A stretch of DNA of 64,000 nt from Mycolicibacterium sp. YH-1 (GCF_022557175.1 NZ_CP092915.1:2294001-2358000), one strand, 5' to 3'; counted from the stretch's first letter, positions 25,841 to 34,473 are shown. Translations and numbers: made by a program. The notes: a model not told the origin generated them from the sequence alone.

Positions 25841-26653
25841 TCATCGGAGCGTGACTCCGGCGTCGACTTTGAACTCCAAACCGGTGATATGACGGGACTC
25901 GTCGGAGACGAGGAACAGCACCGCGTTGCTGATGTCCATCGCTTCGGTCATCACTATCGGCAGGGCGTTACCGAACATTGGTGCCAGATCGGGTCGTACC
26001 TCGGCGAGGAGGGTGTGCAGCGAGTCCGGCCGCATTCCCGTCGCGACCCCCGTCGGGTGCACGGTGTTCACTCGAACACTCTGCGCTGCTAGCTCATTGG
26101 CGAGTGCTCGACTGAGCCCCACCACGCCGTGTTTCGAGGCGGTGTAGGGGGTGTGGAGCGGCGTGCCTTTGAGGCCCGCCGCTGAGCTGATGTTCACCAC
26201 GCTGCCGCCGCGCTCCACCAGGTGGGGTAGGGCCGCGGCACAGGTGTTCCAGGTGCCGATCAGGTTGACGTCCACTACTGTCCGCCATTGCTCGGAGGTG
26301 GTGGTGTCCCACGTTCCCGCGGTCAGCACTCCGGCATTGGCGACAGAGGCGTCCAAGCCGCCCAATTGGGCAACCCCGTCGTCGACGGCGGCGGTCAGGG
26401 CGGCGGCGTCGCGCACGTCGACGGTGAAGCTGACGGCTCGGCCGCCATGCACTTCCACCAGTCGCGCGGTCTCGTCGAGGTCGTCCCGTGTCGACAAGGG
26501 ATATTCGATCTGGGGCAGGGACTCGCAGATGTCGACCAGGATCAGGTCGGCGCCTTCTTCGGCCAGTCGCACGGCGTGGCTGCGGCCCATCCCCCGTGCT
26601 GCACCGGTGACTAGCACTCGTTTGCCGGCCACCCGGCCGCCACGTGCGCTCAC
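25841..26653 (-). CDS. Mycofactocin-type SDR oxidoreductase
   Basis: This 270-residue SDR starts at GTG 26653, overlapping the preceding SDR stop (GTGA). It has TGAARGMGRSHAVRLAEEGADLILVDIC, the long insert after the second strand typical of mycofactocin-coupled SDRs, NAGVLTAG, Ser in ISSAAG and YTASK as YxxxK. It ends with ITGLEFKVDAGVTLR. It is the second gene of the six-gene operon and probably oxidises an alcohol or ketol intermediate. Mycofactocin biosynthesis genes are not in this window. Confidence 0.88.
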   Translation of the reverse strand: MSARGGRVAGKRVLVTGAARGMGRSHAVRLAEEGADLILVDICESLPQIEYPLSTRDDLDETARLVEVHGGRAVSFTVDVRDAAALTAAVDDGVAQLGGLDASVANAGVLTAGTWDTTTSEQWRTVVDVNLIGTWNTCAAALPHLVERGGSVVNISSAAGLKGTPLHTPYTASKHGVVGLSRALANELAAQSVRVNTVHPTGVATGMRPDSLHTLLAEVRPDLAPMFGNALPIVMTEAMDISNAVLFLVSDESRHITGLEFKVDAGVTLR

Positions 26654-27480
26654 AGTTTGTTGCAGAAACCGGCGTCGACCGGGAAGGCAACCCCGGTGAC
26701 GTACTGGGCGGCGTCAGAAACCAGGTACGTGATCGCCGCGCTGATGTCTTCGGGCTCGAGCAGTCCGATCGGCATCGGGTTCTGCAGGTGCGGCCCGCCG
26801 TCGGGGTAGGCCTCCAGGAAGGCCGTCATGGCAGGGTTGGTGGCCATCATCGTGTTGACCGCGGTCGGATGCACCGTGTTGACACGGATGCGGTGCGGGG
26901 CAAGCGCGTTCGACAACGTACGCATCAGTCCGACGATGCCGTGTTTGGAGGCCGCGTAACCGAGTCCGCCGCCCTGCATGCCGCCGAAACCCACCAACCC
27001 CGCGGTGGAACTGGTGAACACGATGGATCCGCCGCGGCCCCCGGCGATCAGGTGCGGCATCGCCGCTTTCGCGGTGTTGAAGGAACCGTTCAAATTCACC
27101 TCCACCACGTCGGTCCACATCTCGAGCTCTTCGTCTATCGTCAATGGGCGGAACCCCATGGCGGCGATTCCGGCGTTGGCCAACACGATGTCGAGTCGGC
27201 CGAAGTGCTCGACGCCGGCATCCAGTGCCGCCTTCAGGGCATGGAAATCGCGAACGTCGGCCACCGACCCGAGCATCTTGCCGCCCTGCGCTTCAACAAG
27301 GGCGATCGTCTCGTCGAGTTCGGCGCGCGAGGCCATCGGATAGCCGTTCGAGGCGATGTCGGCGCAGATGTCGATGCCGATGATGTCCGCACCTTCGGCG
27401 GCCAGCCGTACGGCGTGGCTGCGGCCCTGACCACGGGCGACGCCCGTGATGAAGGCGACCCTTCCATCCAGTGAACCCAT
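26650..27480 (-). CDS. Mycofactocin-type SDR oxidoreductase
   Basis: This 276-residue SDR uses ATG 27480, which sits behind an AGGA; a GTG at 27507 is the alternative. Motifs are TGVARGQGRSHAVRLAAEGADIIGIDICADI, NAGIAAMG, TSSTAGLVGFGG, YAASK and the C-terminal YVTGVAFPVDAGF. These place it in the mycofactocin-coupled group. It is the first gene of the operon that runs to 21984 and is divergent from the TetR at 27593. Two identical-type operators lie in its promoter region. Confidence 0.88.
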   Translation of the reverse strand: MGSLDGRVAFITGVARGQGRSHAVRLAAEGADIIGIDICADIASNGYPMASRAELDETIALVEAQGGKMLGSVADVRDFHALKAALDAGVEHFGRLDIVLANAGIAAMGFRPLTIDEELEMWTDVVEVNLNGSFNTAKAAMPHLIAGGRGGSIVFTSSTAGLVGFGGMQGGGLGYAASKHGIVGLMRTLSNALAPHRIRVNTVHPTAVNTMMATNPAMTAFLEAYPDGGPHLQNPMPIGLLEPEDISAAITYLVSDAAQYVTGVAFPVDAGFCNKL

Positions 27481-27531
27481 GAGTCCTCGCTTCGTTGCGC
27501 TCGCCACAGAACAGTGGCGGATGTGAGTTGG

Positions 27532-27567
27532 GTAACGTCGTTACTCACGGTAGGGTAACCCTGTTAC
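27532..27567. promoter_or_regulatory. Twin TetR operators GTAAC-N3-GTTAC
   Basis: Two 13-bp perfect-arm palindromes, GTAACGTCGTTAC (27532-27544) and GTAACCCTGTTAC (27555-27567), are spaced 23 bp centre to centre. Both extend as GGGTAAC and GTTACT. They lie between the SDR start (27480) and tetR (27593), as expected for a divergent TetR operator with two dimers bound on nearly the same DNA face. Confidence 0.75.
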
Positions 27568-27592
27568 TTCAGGACGGCAAGGGGGTCTCTCG

Positions 27593-28225
27593 GTGAGCAA
27601 TGCCGACCAGGCGCGGGCCGACGCGGATCGGGGAGACAGTCGGATACTGGCCATCGTCGTTGAGATACTCGAGACGGACGGGTACGACGCTGTGCAATTG
27701 CGTGCAGTCGCGCGCCGTGCACGTACGTCGCTCGCGACGATCTACAAGCACTACCCGAACCGGGATGAACTCATTTTGACGGCGCTGCAGAAGTGGATGG
27801 ACGAAAACCGGTACTCCGGTCTGGCCCGCACCGAACGGGTGCCCGACGAATCGTTGTACGTGGCCATGATGCGTTTGCTTCGTTCGATCTTCGAGCCCTG
27901 GGAGCAGCATCCGGCGATGCTGACCGCCTTCTTTCGCGCTCGGTCATCGCCGAACGGTCGCGTCTTGTTCCGTAAAGGATTGGACATCGTTGTCCCCGCA
28001 GGCTTGGACGTACTCGCCGGCGTCGACGAGGCATTCATCCGCGACCTCGACACCGTTCTTTCCAGCGTGGTGTACGGGCTCCTGGGTCGGTTTGCCCTGG
28101 GCGAGATCGCCATCACCGACATCGTCCCTGCCTTGGACCGCACCGTGTACTGGCTGACGGCGGGGTATGGAGCCACCAAAGGATCTCTGGTCGCTACAGA
28201 AGGGGCGGCGGAGCCCGGGGCTTAG
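27593..28225 (+). CDS. TetR family transcriptional regulator
   Basis: This 210-residue regulator starts at GTG 27593 behind an AAGGGGG ribosome-binding site. The DNA-binding domain is at about residues 20-66 (AIVVEILETDGYDAVQLRAVARRARTSLATIYKHYPNRDELI). The C-terminal domain is rich in aromatic and hydrophobic residues. It is divergent from the six-gene operon and probably controls it and itself at the twin GTAAC-N3-GTTAC sites. It belongs to a different TetR subgroup (YKHYPNRDEL) from the two P450-linked TetRs. Confidence 0.88.
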   Translation: MSNADQARADADRGDSRILAIVVEILETDGYDAVQLRAVARRARTSLATIYKHYPNRDELILTALQKWMDENRYSGLARTERVPDESLYVAMMRLLRSIFEPWEQHPAMLTAFFRARSSPNGRVLFRKGLDIVVPAGLDVLAGVDEAFIRDLDTVLSSVVYGLLGRFALGEIAITDIVPALDRTVYWLTAGYGATKGSLVATEGAAEPGA

Positions 28226-28949
28226 GTCAGATGATGTGCAGGAGTCCCGGTAGGAGGGCCGCTTTGAAAATGGCGACGCGCTGGGAGCGGGGCTCGACCC
28301 GAGCTGGAGAACAACTGAGTTGGCGTGGCTTTCCCAGACTTCTAACGAGCACTGCGTGCGGATCATCGATGACCGCGGAAGGGGAAGGGCTTGGTTGGGC
28401 TCGGGAAGAGATCGGCTCTCTGAAGTCATTGTGAGACAGAGTGCTTCGCACCGTCACGTCTCTCAGGTCGAACTGCCGGCGGACCTTAGCGATGCGACGG
28501 AACGTGTACTCAGCCGACGCGAACCGCAGGGTGGCTGGCGCGCCTCTGCGATGTGGCTGCAGCCGAGCAAACATAGCGATCTGAAATTGGACACGACGGT
28601 GAGAGAATCCCGGTGGACATCTCGTGAGACTCTCGCAATAAGGCCAGTTCAGGCGTCATATGTTGGACAGCGGGTATGAGAACCCAATGGGAATCGATCA
28701 GCGTGTTCTTGACGGGGTTTTTGGTTTCCTGCGCGGGACGCTGATTGCCGAGCCGCCGGCCGGTGAGCACTGTGAGCACCAGGAGCGCTAGTCGATTCCT
28801 GATTGTAGATCGTGCCCCGGCTGGTTGGTGAGGTCGTCTATAGCGCTTATGGGGTGTCGTGCCAGTTGAGCACTGGTCCATTGGGTTGCCGCCGGGCGGT
28901 CTCTGGATCTGTAATAGGTTGCACCACAATGGAATAAGGAGACGAGCCG
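28226..28949. other. Stretch without a supported gene (decayed DNA)
   Basis: No frame here has recognisable protein features, and the base composition is more AT-rich than the surroundings. It precedes the IS110-type remnant and may be the decayed flank of a mobile element or of a lost gene. I see no clear terminal repeats. Confidence 0.5.
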
Positions 28950-29145
28950 ATGATCTTAGTCGGGGACGATTGGGCCGAAGACCACCACGACATCCACGTG
29001 ATGGACGCCGACGGGGCGCGTCTGGCGTCACGCCGGCTACCGGAGGGACTTGCGGGCATCAGCGGTTCCACGAGTTGGTAGCCGCCCCCGCCGAGGAGCC
29101 TCGCCAGGTGGTGGTCGGCATCGAAACCGATCGCGGCTTGTGGGT
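28950..29145 (+). mobile_element. IS110-family transposase remnant
   Basis: A gene start with a good AAGGAG ribosome-binding site reads MILVGDDWAEDHHDIHVMDADG and DGARLASRRLPEGLAGI. After a one-base loss near 29062 it continues in another frame as RFHELVAAPAEEPRQVVVGIETDRGLWV. The first Asp (DDWAEDHHD) and the Glu of GIETDRG match the DEDD catalytic start of IS110-type transposases. The frame then loses similarity at about 29146, so at least two thirds of the gene is gone. This is a dead fragment and marks past recombination. Confidence 0.78.
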
Positions 29146-29228
29146 GCCGCACGGGCACACCGCCACATCACTGAAGCTGCTTGACGAGTTACGGCCTTGG
29201 GATGTCTACACCTCGGCGGCTGATCAGC

Positions 29229-29972
29229 TCACCTGGCGCGGTTCATCACCGCGTCGGCGGCGGCCCAGTGCGCGTCGGCGACCCACAACCGCGCGAAGGC
29301 CGCGATGGCCTCCTCGGGTGAGGTTCCGTTGATGACTCGCTTGACGTCGCCGGCGGGACGATTGGCGAGTTTGCGTGCGACCGAGCGCCATTCGTCGGAG
29401 AACGAGGCGCGCGGTACGACGCGCTGCACCAGGCCGACGCGTTCGGCCGCGGCCGCGTCGAGGATCTCGCCGGTGCCCGCCAGCAGCAGCGCCTGGCTCC
29501 TGCCCACCAGAGCGGCCAGTCGTTCGGCGCCACCCCAGGCGGGCATGATCTCCAGCGCCACCTGATTGAAGCCGATCCTGATGTCGTCGGCGGCGATCCT
29601 GATATCGGCCGACACCGCCACCTCGGCGCCGCCGCCGAGAGCGTGGCCGTTCAGTGCGGCCAGCACGGGTCCGGGGAACGCCGCGATCCGGTCGCACACC
29701 GTGCGCATCTTGCGTGCCATCGCGGCTGCGTCAGCCTCGGTGCGGATGGCGCTCAGTTCCTTCAGATCGCCGCCGGAGACGAACGCCTTGTCGCCCGCGC
29801 CGGTGATGACCAGTGCCCGCGCACCCTCGGCGCCGTCGAGGGCCTGCGCGATGCGGTCCATCGTGGACAGCGATATGGCATTGCGCGCGTGCGGTCGGTC
29901 GATGGTGATGACGGCCAGCCCGTCATCCAACTCGAGCCCGACCATGCGACTGTCGTCCAATTGATTCTCCAT
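29229..29972 (-). CDS. Enoyl-CoA hydratase/isomerase family protein
   Basis: This is a crotonase-fold enzyme of 247 residues from ATG 29972; ATG at 29987 and 29945 are alternatives. Motifs are ITIDRPHARNAIS, ITGAGDKAFVSGGDLKEL (oxyanion hole), NGHALGGGAEVAVSADIRIA and FNQVALEIMPAWGGAERL, with the hydratase Glu pair in the Glu-Ile/Trp-Gly area less canonical. It probably acts in beta-oxidation or side-chain hydration. It is divergent from the fadD at 30053. Confidence 0.85.
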   Translation of the reverse strand: MENQLDDSRMVGLELDDGLAVITIDRPHARNAISLSTMDRIAQALDGAEGARALVITGAGDKAFVSGGDLKELSAIRTEADAAAMARKMRTVCDRIAAFPGPVLAALNGHALGGGAEVAVSADIRIAADDIRIGFNQVALEIMPAWGGAERLAALVGRSQALLLAGTGEILDAAAAERVGLVQRVVPRASFSDEWRSVARKLANRPAGDVKRVINGTSPEEAIAAFARLWVADAHWAAADAVMNRAR

Positions 29973-29985
29973 ATACGGTATTGGC

Positions 29986-30004
29986 ATTCTCAAAGGCGGA
30001 GAAT
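29986..30004. promoter_or_regulatory. Candidate operator half-sites in the echA/fadD divergent region
   Basis: The sequence contains ATTCTC at 29986 and GAGAAT at 29999 (arms perfect, spacer 7). These are the same two half-sites as the GAGAAT-N3-ATTCTC set but in the opposite order. Binding is uncertain; it is listed because the half-sites recur at 7.7, 31.7 and 34.4 kb. Confidence 0.3.
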
Positions 30005-30052
30005 AACATCTCCCTGTCACCCAAACGGCCCTGCAGAGGTGCGGTAGAACCC

Positions 30053-31621
30053 ATGCGAAAGATCCCCGAGGCGCTGGTCAAACATTACGAGGCGCAGGGT
30101 TGGTGGACATCGGAAACCCTCGGTGACGTGCTGGCCCGCGGCCTGGCCGAGGTTCCCGACCAGAGCTTTGTGGTGCACTCCGAGTGTGAACCGTATGTCG
30201 GCACGTTCGCCGAGGTGGAGGACCAGGCCCGCAGGCTGGCAGCCGGCCTCCGCGAGCGGGACGTTGGGCCGGGTGACGTCGTGGCGATGCAGCTGCCCAA
30301 CTGGAGGGAGGCCGCGGTCACCTTCTGGGCCGCGGCGTTTCTGGGTGCCGTCATCGTTCCGATCGTGCACTTCTACGGGCGCAAGGAACTCGCCCACATC
30401 ATCGCGACCGCGAAGCCGAAGGTGTTCATCACGACCGAGTCGTTCGGCCGGATGACATTGCATCGCGACATCTGCGTCGACGTGCCGATCGTGGCGCTGG
30501 TCGGAGGCGAGCGCCGCGACGCAGAGGGACATGACACTGCGGTCTACGCATTCGACGATCTGCTCGCCGACGAGCCGATGGCGGGGGTCATCCCCGCCGA
30601 CCCCGCCAGCCCGGCGCTGATCGCGTTCACCTCGGGGACCACGCGCGATCCGAAGGGTGTGATCCACAGCCATCAGACGCTGAACTTCGAGACGCGGCAG
30701 TTGTTGGACAACTACCCGACCGACCGGGGGCGGCAGCTGACCGCCACGCCCGTCGGCCACTTCATCGGCATGGTGGGCGCGTTCCTCATCCCGATACTCG
30801 AGGGTGCGCCCATCGACCTGTGCGACGTGTGGGATCCGAGCAGGGTGCTGGCGCTCATGGAGTCCGACGGGCTGTCCATCGGCGGTGGTCCGCCGTACTT
30901 CCTCACCAGCCTGATGGACCATCCAGACTTCACCGCCGAGCACATGAAGCTCATCACGACCGCTGGTTTGGGTGGGTCGACCGTGCCCGCGGCCGTCACC
31001 AGGCGACTGGCCGACCGCGGGGTGCTGGTGTTCCGTTCCTACGGCAGTACCGAGCACCCATCGATCACGGGGTCCCGCCCGAGTGCGCCGGAGGACAAGC
31101 GGCTGTTCACCGATGGTGACCCGCGTCCCGGTGTCGAGATCCGGCTGACCGACGAGGGAGAGATCCTCAGCCGCGGACCCGACCTGTGCCTGGGCTACAC
31201 CGACCCACAGCTGACCGCCGCGTCCTTCGACGAGGACGGCTGGTATCACACAGGTGACGTCGGCGTTCTCGATGCCGACGGGTACCTGACCATCACCGAT
31301 CGCAAGGCCGACGTCATCATCCGCGGCGGCGAGAACATCAGCGCACTCGAGGTCGAGGAGGTGCTGTTGGCCATGCCGGAGGTGATCGAGGCGGTGGTCG
31401 TGGCGGCGCCGGACGCGAGGCTTGGGGAGCGCGCTGCGGCGGTCCTGCGGCTCCGGGCGGGCGTGTCGATGCCCACGCTCGACGACGTGCGCGCGCACTT
31501 CGAGGCGGCCGGCGTCGCTCGGCAGAAGTGGCCGGAGGAGCTCCACCGGGCCGACGACTTCCCGCGCACCGCGAGCGGCAAGGTGCAGAAGTTTCGGGTC
31601 CGCCAGAGCATCGCGACCTAG
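30053..31621 (+). CDS. Acyl-CoA synthetase (FadD family)
   Basis: This 522-residue AMP-forming acyl-CoA ligase starts at ATG 30053, after which the family-like sequence begins. The frame stays open upstream but without similarity. Motifs are FTSGTTRDPKGVIHSH (P-loop), YGSTEHPS, YHTGDVGVLD, ITDRKADVIIRGGENIS and the catalytic Lys in TASGKVQKF. It activates a carboxylic acid to its CoA ester. It is divergent from the enoyl-CoA hydratase, and the amidohydrolase and second FadD follow downstream. Confidence 0.9.
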   Translation: MRKIPEALVKHYEAQGWWTSETLGDVLARGLAEVPDQSFVVHSECEPYVGTFAEVEDQARRLAAGLRERDVGPGDVVAMQLPNWREAAVTFWAAAFLGAVIVPIVHFYGRKELAHIIATAKPKVFITTESFGRMTLHRDICVDVPIVALVGGERRDAEGHDTAVYAFDDLLADEPMAGVIPADPASPALIAFTSGTTRDPKGVIHSHQTLNFETRQLLDNYPTDRGRQLTATPVGHFIGMVGAFLIPILEGAPIDLCDVWDPSRVLALMESDGLSIGGGPPYFLTSLMDHPDFTAEHMKLITTAGLGGSTVPAAVTRRLADRGVLVFRSYGSTEHPSITGSRPSAPEDKRLFTDGDPRPGVEIRLTDEGEILSRGPDLCLGYTDPQLTAASFDEDGWYHTGDVGVLDADGYLTITDRKADVIIRGGENISALEVEEVLLAMPEVIEAVVVAAPDARLGERAAAVLRLRAGVSMPTLDDVRAHFEAAGVARQKWPEELHRADDFPRTASGKVQKFRVRQSIAT

Positions 31622-31673
31622 TTCGCCATAACGCCCAGCGGTAGGCCCGGTGGGCATTGCCACCTGACGTAGA

Positions 31674-31690
31674 TGAGAATAGGATTCTCT
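31674..31690. promoter_or_regulatory. TetR-type operator (GAGAAT-N3-ATTCTC, best copy)
   Basis: TGAGAATAGGATTCTCT has perfect GAGAAT/ATTCTC arms with a 3-bp spacer. It ends 21 bases before the ATG at 31712 and overlaps the expected promoter. It is the best match to a motif recurring at 7663, 7798 and 34421. Confidence 0.65.
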
Positions 31691-31711
31691 CAAGAGGAAA
31701 AGGAGTGTTTC

Positions 31712-32902
31712 ATGGGGCAGCTTTCACACCGGGTCGACATCCCGTTCCCGTTGTTCGACGCCGACAACCATCTCTACGAGCCGCCAGAGGCGCTGACCAA
31801 ATTCCTGCCCAAGGAGTACAAGGACGTCGTCCAGTACGTCGAGATCAACGGTCGCACCAAGATCGCGCTGCGCGGGCAGATCAGTAACTACATCCCGAAC
31901 CCCACCTTCTCCGTGGTCGCCAAGCCCGGCGCGTGGGAGGAGTACTTCAAGTTCGGCAACCCCGACGGTAAGAGCAAGCGCGAGCTGTTCGGTGAGCCGA
32001 TGAAGGCCATCCCGGCGTTCTTCGAGCCCGGTCCGCGGCTGGAGAAGATGGACGAGCTCGGCCTCGACCGCACTCTGATGTTCCCGACGCTGGCCAGCCT
32101 GATCGAGGAGCGGCTGAGTGATGACCCGGTCGCCATCCACGTCATCGTGCACGCGCTGAACGAATGGCTGCACGACGTCTGGGGATTCAACTACAAGAAC
32201 CGCATCTTCACCACCCCGGTGATCACCCTTCCCATCGTCGAGAAGGCGATCGAGGAACTGGAGTGGGCGGTCAAGCGCGGTGCGCGAGCGATCCTGATCC
32301 GCCCGGCACCGGTACCCGGTTTCCGCGGTCCGCGGTCGTTCGCGCTACCCGAGTTCGACCCGTTCTGGCAGAAGTGCGTCGAGTACGACATTTTCGTCGG
32401 TATGCACTCCAGCGACAGCGGCTATTCGCGCTACACCTCCGAGTGGGACGGTGGAGCCCAGGAGATGCTGCCGTTCCAGACCAACGCGATGGGCATTCTC
32501 AACGAGTGGCGCCCGATCCAGGATGCGGTGGCCTCCTGGGTGATTCACGGAGCGCTGTTCCGGTTCCCGACGCTGAAGGTGGGAATTGTCGAGGCGGGGT
32601 CGAAGTGGATGTTCCCGCTTCTGGACTCCATGGCGGAGGTGTACAAGAAGGCACCCGAGGCCTTCGCGGGCAACCCCATGGAGGAGATCAAGAACCGGAT
32701 CTTCGTCAGCCCGTTCTACGAGGAGGGCATCGACGATCTGATCAACCTTATCGGCGTGGACCAGGTGCTCTATGGCTCAGACTGGCCGCACCCGGAGGGC
32801 CTGGCGGAGCCGACCCACTACATCACCGCACTCGAGCATCTCTCGATGCAGGATCAGGCGAAGATCATGGGCGGCAACCTCGGTCGTCTCGTCACGGTGT
32901 GA
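31712..32902 (+). CDS. Amidohydrolase family 2 (metal-dependent hydrolase)
   Basis: This 396-residue amidohydrolase of the ACMSD-like group starts at ATG 31712 with an AGGAG ribosome-binding site; the frame extends to 31673 but covers the operator. Signs of the fold are LFDADNHLYEP (first metal-binding strand, with Asn in place of the usual second acidic or His pattern), the central VGMHSSDSG and the terminal LYGSDWPHPEG. It may act in C-C bond hydrolysis or decarboxylation of a ring-cleavage intermediate. It is coupled to the following fadD by a GTGA overlap. Confidence 0.87.
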   Translation: MGQLSHRVDIPFPLFDADNHLYEPPEALTKFLPKEYKDVVQYVEINGRTKIALRGQISNYIPNPTFSVVAKPGAWEEYFKFGNPDGKSKRELFGEPMKAIPAFFEPGPRLEKMDELGLDRTLMFPTLASLIEERLSDDPVAIHVIVHALNEWLHDVWGFNYKNRIFTTPVITLPIVEKAIEELEWAVKRGARAILIRPAPVPGFRGPRSFALPEFDPFWQKCVEYDIFVGMHSSDSGYSRYTSEWDGGAQEMLPFQTNAMGILNEWRPIQDAVASWVIHGALFRFPTLKVGIVEAGSKWMFPLLDSMAEVYKKAPEAFAGNPMEEIKNRIFVSPFYEEGIDDLINLIGVDQVLYGSDWPHPEGLAEPTHYITALEHLSMQDQAKIMGGNLGRLVTV

Positions 32903-34347
32903 CCCAGAAAGGGCAATGGAGGACCATCCCGGAGATGGTCCTGAGTTCAGCGGACCGATTCGGCGACGCCGAGGTGATCGTCGACGGTCCGCTGCGTCTC
33001 ACCTACATCGAACTCGCCGAACGGATTCGGCGCGCCGCGGGGGCGTTCGCCGAGTTGGGTATCGACAAGGGTGACCGAGTCGCGGTGTGGGCGCCCAACT
33101 CCGCCGAGTGGATCATCGCGGCCCTCGGGCTGGTGACCGCCGGCGGAGTGCTGGTCCCGGTCAACACTCGGTTCAAGGCCGAGGAGGCCGCCGACGTGGT
33201 GTCACGTAGCGGCGCCAAGGCGGTCATGGTCGAAAAGGGCTTCCTGGGACAGGATTACGGCGTCGGTCTGGACGTGCCGACGATCGACCTCAAGTCCGAA
33301 TTCCTGGCCAGCGGGGTGCCGTTGGAGCGCGACGTCGACGGTGACGCCGTCGCCGACATTATCTACACCTCAGGCACCACGGGTCGGCCCAAGGGCGTCA
33401 TGATGAACCACCGCCAGACGCTGCGAATGTATGAGGAGTGGTGCAACCTCGCCGATCTTCGCGAGGGTGACCGGTACCTCATCGTCAACCCGTTCTTCCA
33501 CACCTTCGGCTACAAGGCCGGGTGCATATCGTCGCTGATCCGTGGCGCGACGATCCTCCCCGTTCCGGTATTCAACATCGATGAGGTAGTGGAACTCATT
33601 GCCGCCGAGCGCATCACGATGCTGCCTGGTCCGCCCACCCTGTATCACTCGCTGTTGGCGGTGAAGGACAAGACCAAGTTGGCGACGCTGCGCGCTGGCG
33701 TCACCGGCTCGGCGGACATCCCCGTCGAACTGATCCGGCGGGTGCACGAGGAGCTGCCGTTCCAGACGCTCGCGACAGGCTACGGGCTGACGGAGTGTGG
33801 CACGGCGACGCTGTCCCGGCCCGACGACTCGTTCGAGGACGTCGCGACCACAGTGGGCACGCCGTGTGAGGGCATCGAGGTCGACATCGCCGAGGACGGT
33901 GAGGTGCTGGTCCGCGGCTACAGCGTCATGCAGGGCTATCTCGACGACAAGGCCGCCACCGATGAGGCGATCGATTCGCAGGGGTGGCTGCACACGGGCG
34001 ACCTTGGCGAGTTCACCGATGGCGGCAGGCTGCGAATCGTCGGCCGCAAGAAGGACATGTACATCGTGGGCGGCTTCAACGCCTATCCCGCCGAGATCGA
34101 GGGATTCCTCCTCGAACACCCGGTGATCGCGCAGGTCGCCGTGATCGGCGTGCCCGACGACCGGATGGGACAGGTCGGCAAGGCCTTCGTGGTGCTGCGC
34201 GCCGACTCCGGGGAGTTGCCCGCCGAAGAGCTGATCGAGTGGAGTCGGCAGCGAATGGCCGGATACAAGGTCCCGCGGTATGTATCGTTCCTCGACGAAC
34301 TGCCCACCAACGCCTCCGGCAAGGTCGTCAAGGACAGTCTTCAATGA
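32899..34347 (+). CDS. Acyl-CoA synthetase (FadD3-like subgroup)
   Basis: This 482-residue AMP-forming ligase starts at GTG 32899, which overlaps the amidohydrolase TGA (GTGA). The longer frame upstream is antisense-like noise over the amidohydrolase. Motifs are YTSGTTGRPKGVMMNH, FFHTFGYKAG, TGYGLTECG, HTGDLGEF, GRKKDMYIVGGFNAYPAEIE and NASGKVVKDSL with the catalytic Lys. Several of these resemble M. tuberculosis FadD3 (from memory), which activates steroid ring remnants; substrate identity here is inferred only. Confidence 0.88.
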   Translation: MTQKGQWRTIPEMVLSSADRFGDAEVIVDGPLRLTYIELAERIRRAAGAFAELGIDKGDRVAVWAPNSAEWIIAALGLVTAGGVLVPVNTRFKAEEAADVVSRSGAKAVMVEKGFLGQDYGVGLDVPTIDLKSEFLASGVPLERDVDGDAVADIIYTSGTTGRPKGVMMNHRQTLRMYEEWCNLADLREGDRYLIVNPFFHTFGYKAGCISSLIRGATILPVPVFNIDEVVELIAAERITMLPGPPTLYHSLLAVKDKTKLATLRAGVTGSADIPVELIRRVHEELPFQTLATGYGLTECGTATLSRPDDSFEDVATTVGTPCEGIEVDIAEDGEVLVRGYSVMQGYLDDKAATDEAIDSQGWLHTGDLGEFTDGGRLRIVGRKKDMYIVGGFNAYPAEIEGFLLEHPVIAQVAVIGVPDDRMGQVGKAFVVLRADSGELPAEELIEWSRQRMAGYKVPRYVSFLDELPTNASGKVVKDSLQ

Positions 34348-34420
34348 GTGTCCCGTACTGCGGAATCCATTTCCGCAGGCAAGAGGCCGGAACGAGTACC
34401 GTCGTGGAAATCTTCAAAAC

Positions 34421-34437
34421 TGAACATGTCATTCTCA
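34421..34437. promoter_or_regulatory. TetR-type operator (GAGAAT family, copy E)
   Basis: TGAACATGTCATTCTCA matches TGAGAAT-N3-ATTCTCA at 12 of 14 arm positions, with a perfect right arm. It lies 37 bases upstream of the Mce-associated gene start at 34474, in the gap after the fadD. Since that gene has its own ribosome-binding site, this may be a separate promoter. Confidence 0.5.
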
Positions 34438-34473
34438 GCACGCGCACGTTCGACGCAGGAACAGGAGGCCCGC

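Noticed and set aside
30017..31693. 558-codon open frame on the minus strand
   Set aside because: It lies entirely antisense to the fadD gene at 30053-31621 and shows only GC-driven composition; the plus-strand protein has all ligase motifs.
32164..32898. N-terminal extension of the second FadD frame
   Set aside because: It overlaps the amidohydrolase and has no similarity; the GTG at 32899 with a GTGA overlap is the credible start.
34348..34473. N-terminal extension of the first Mce-associated protein
   Set aside because: It covers the candidate operator and lacks a ribosome-binding site; AGGAGG precedes ATG 34474 at the right spacing.
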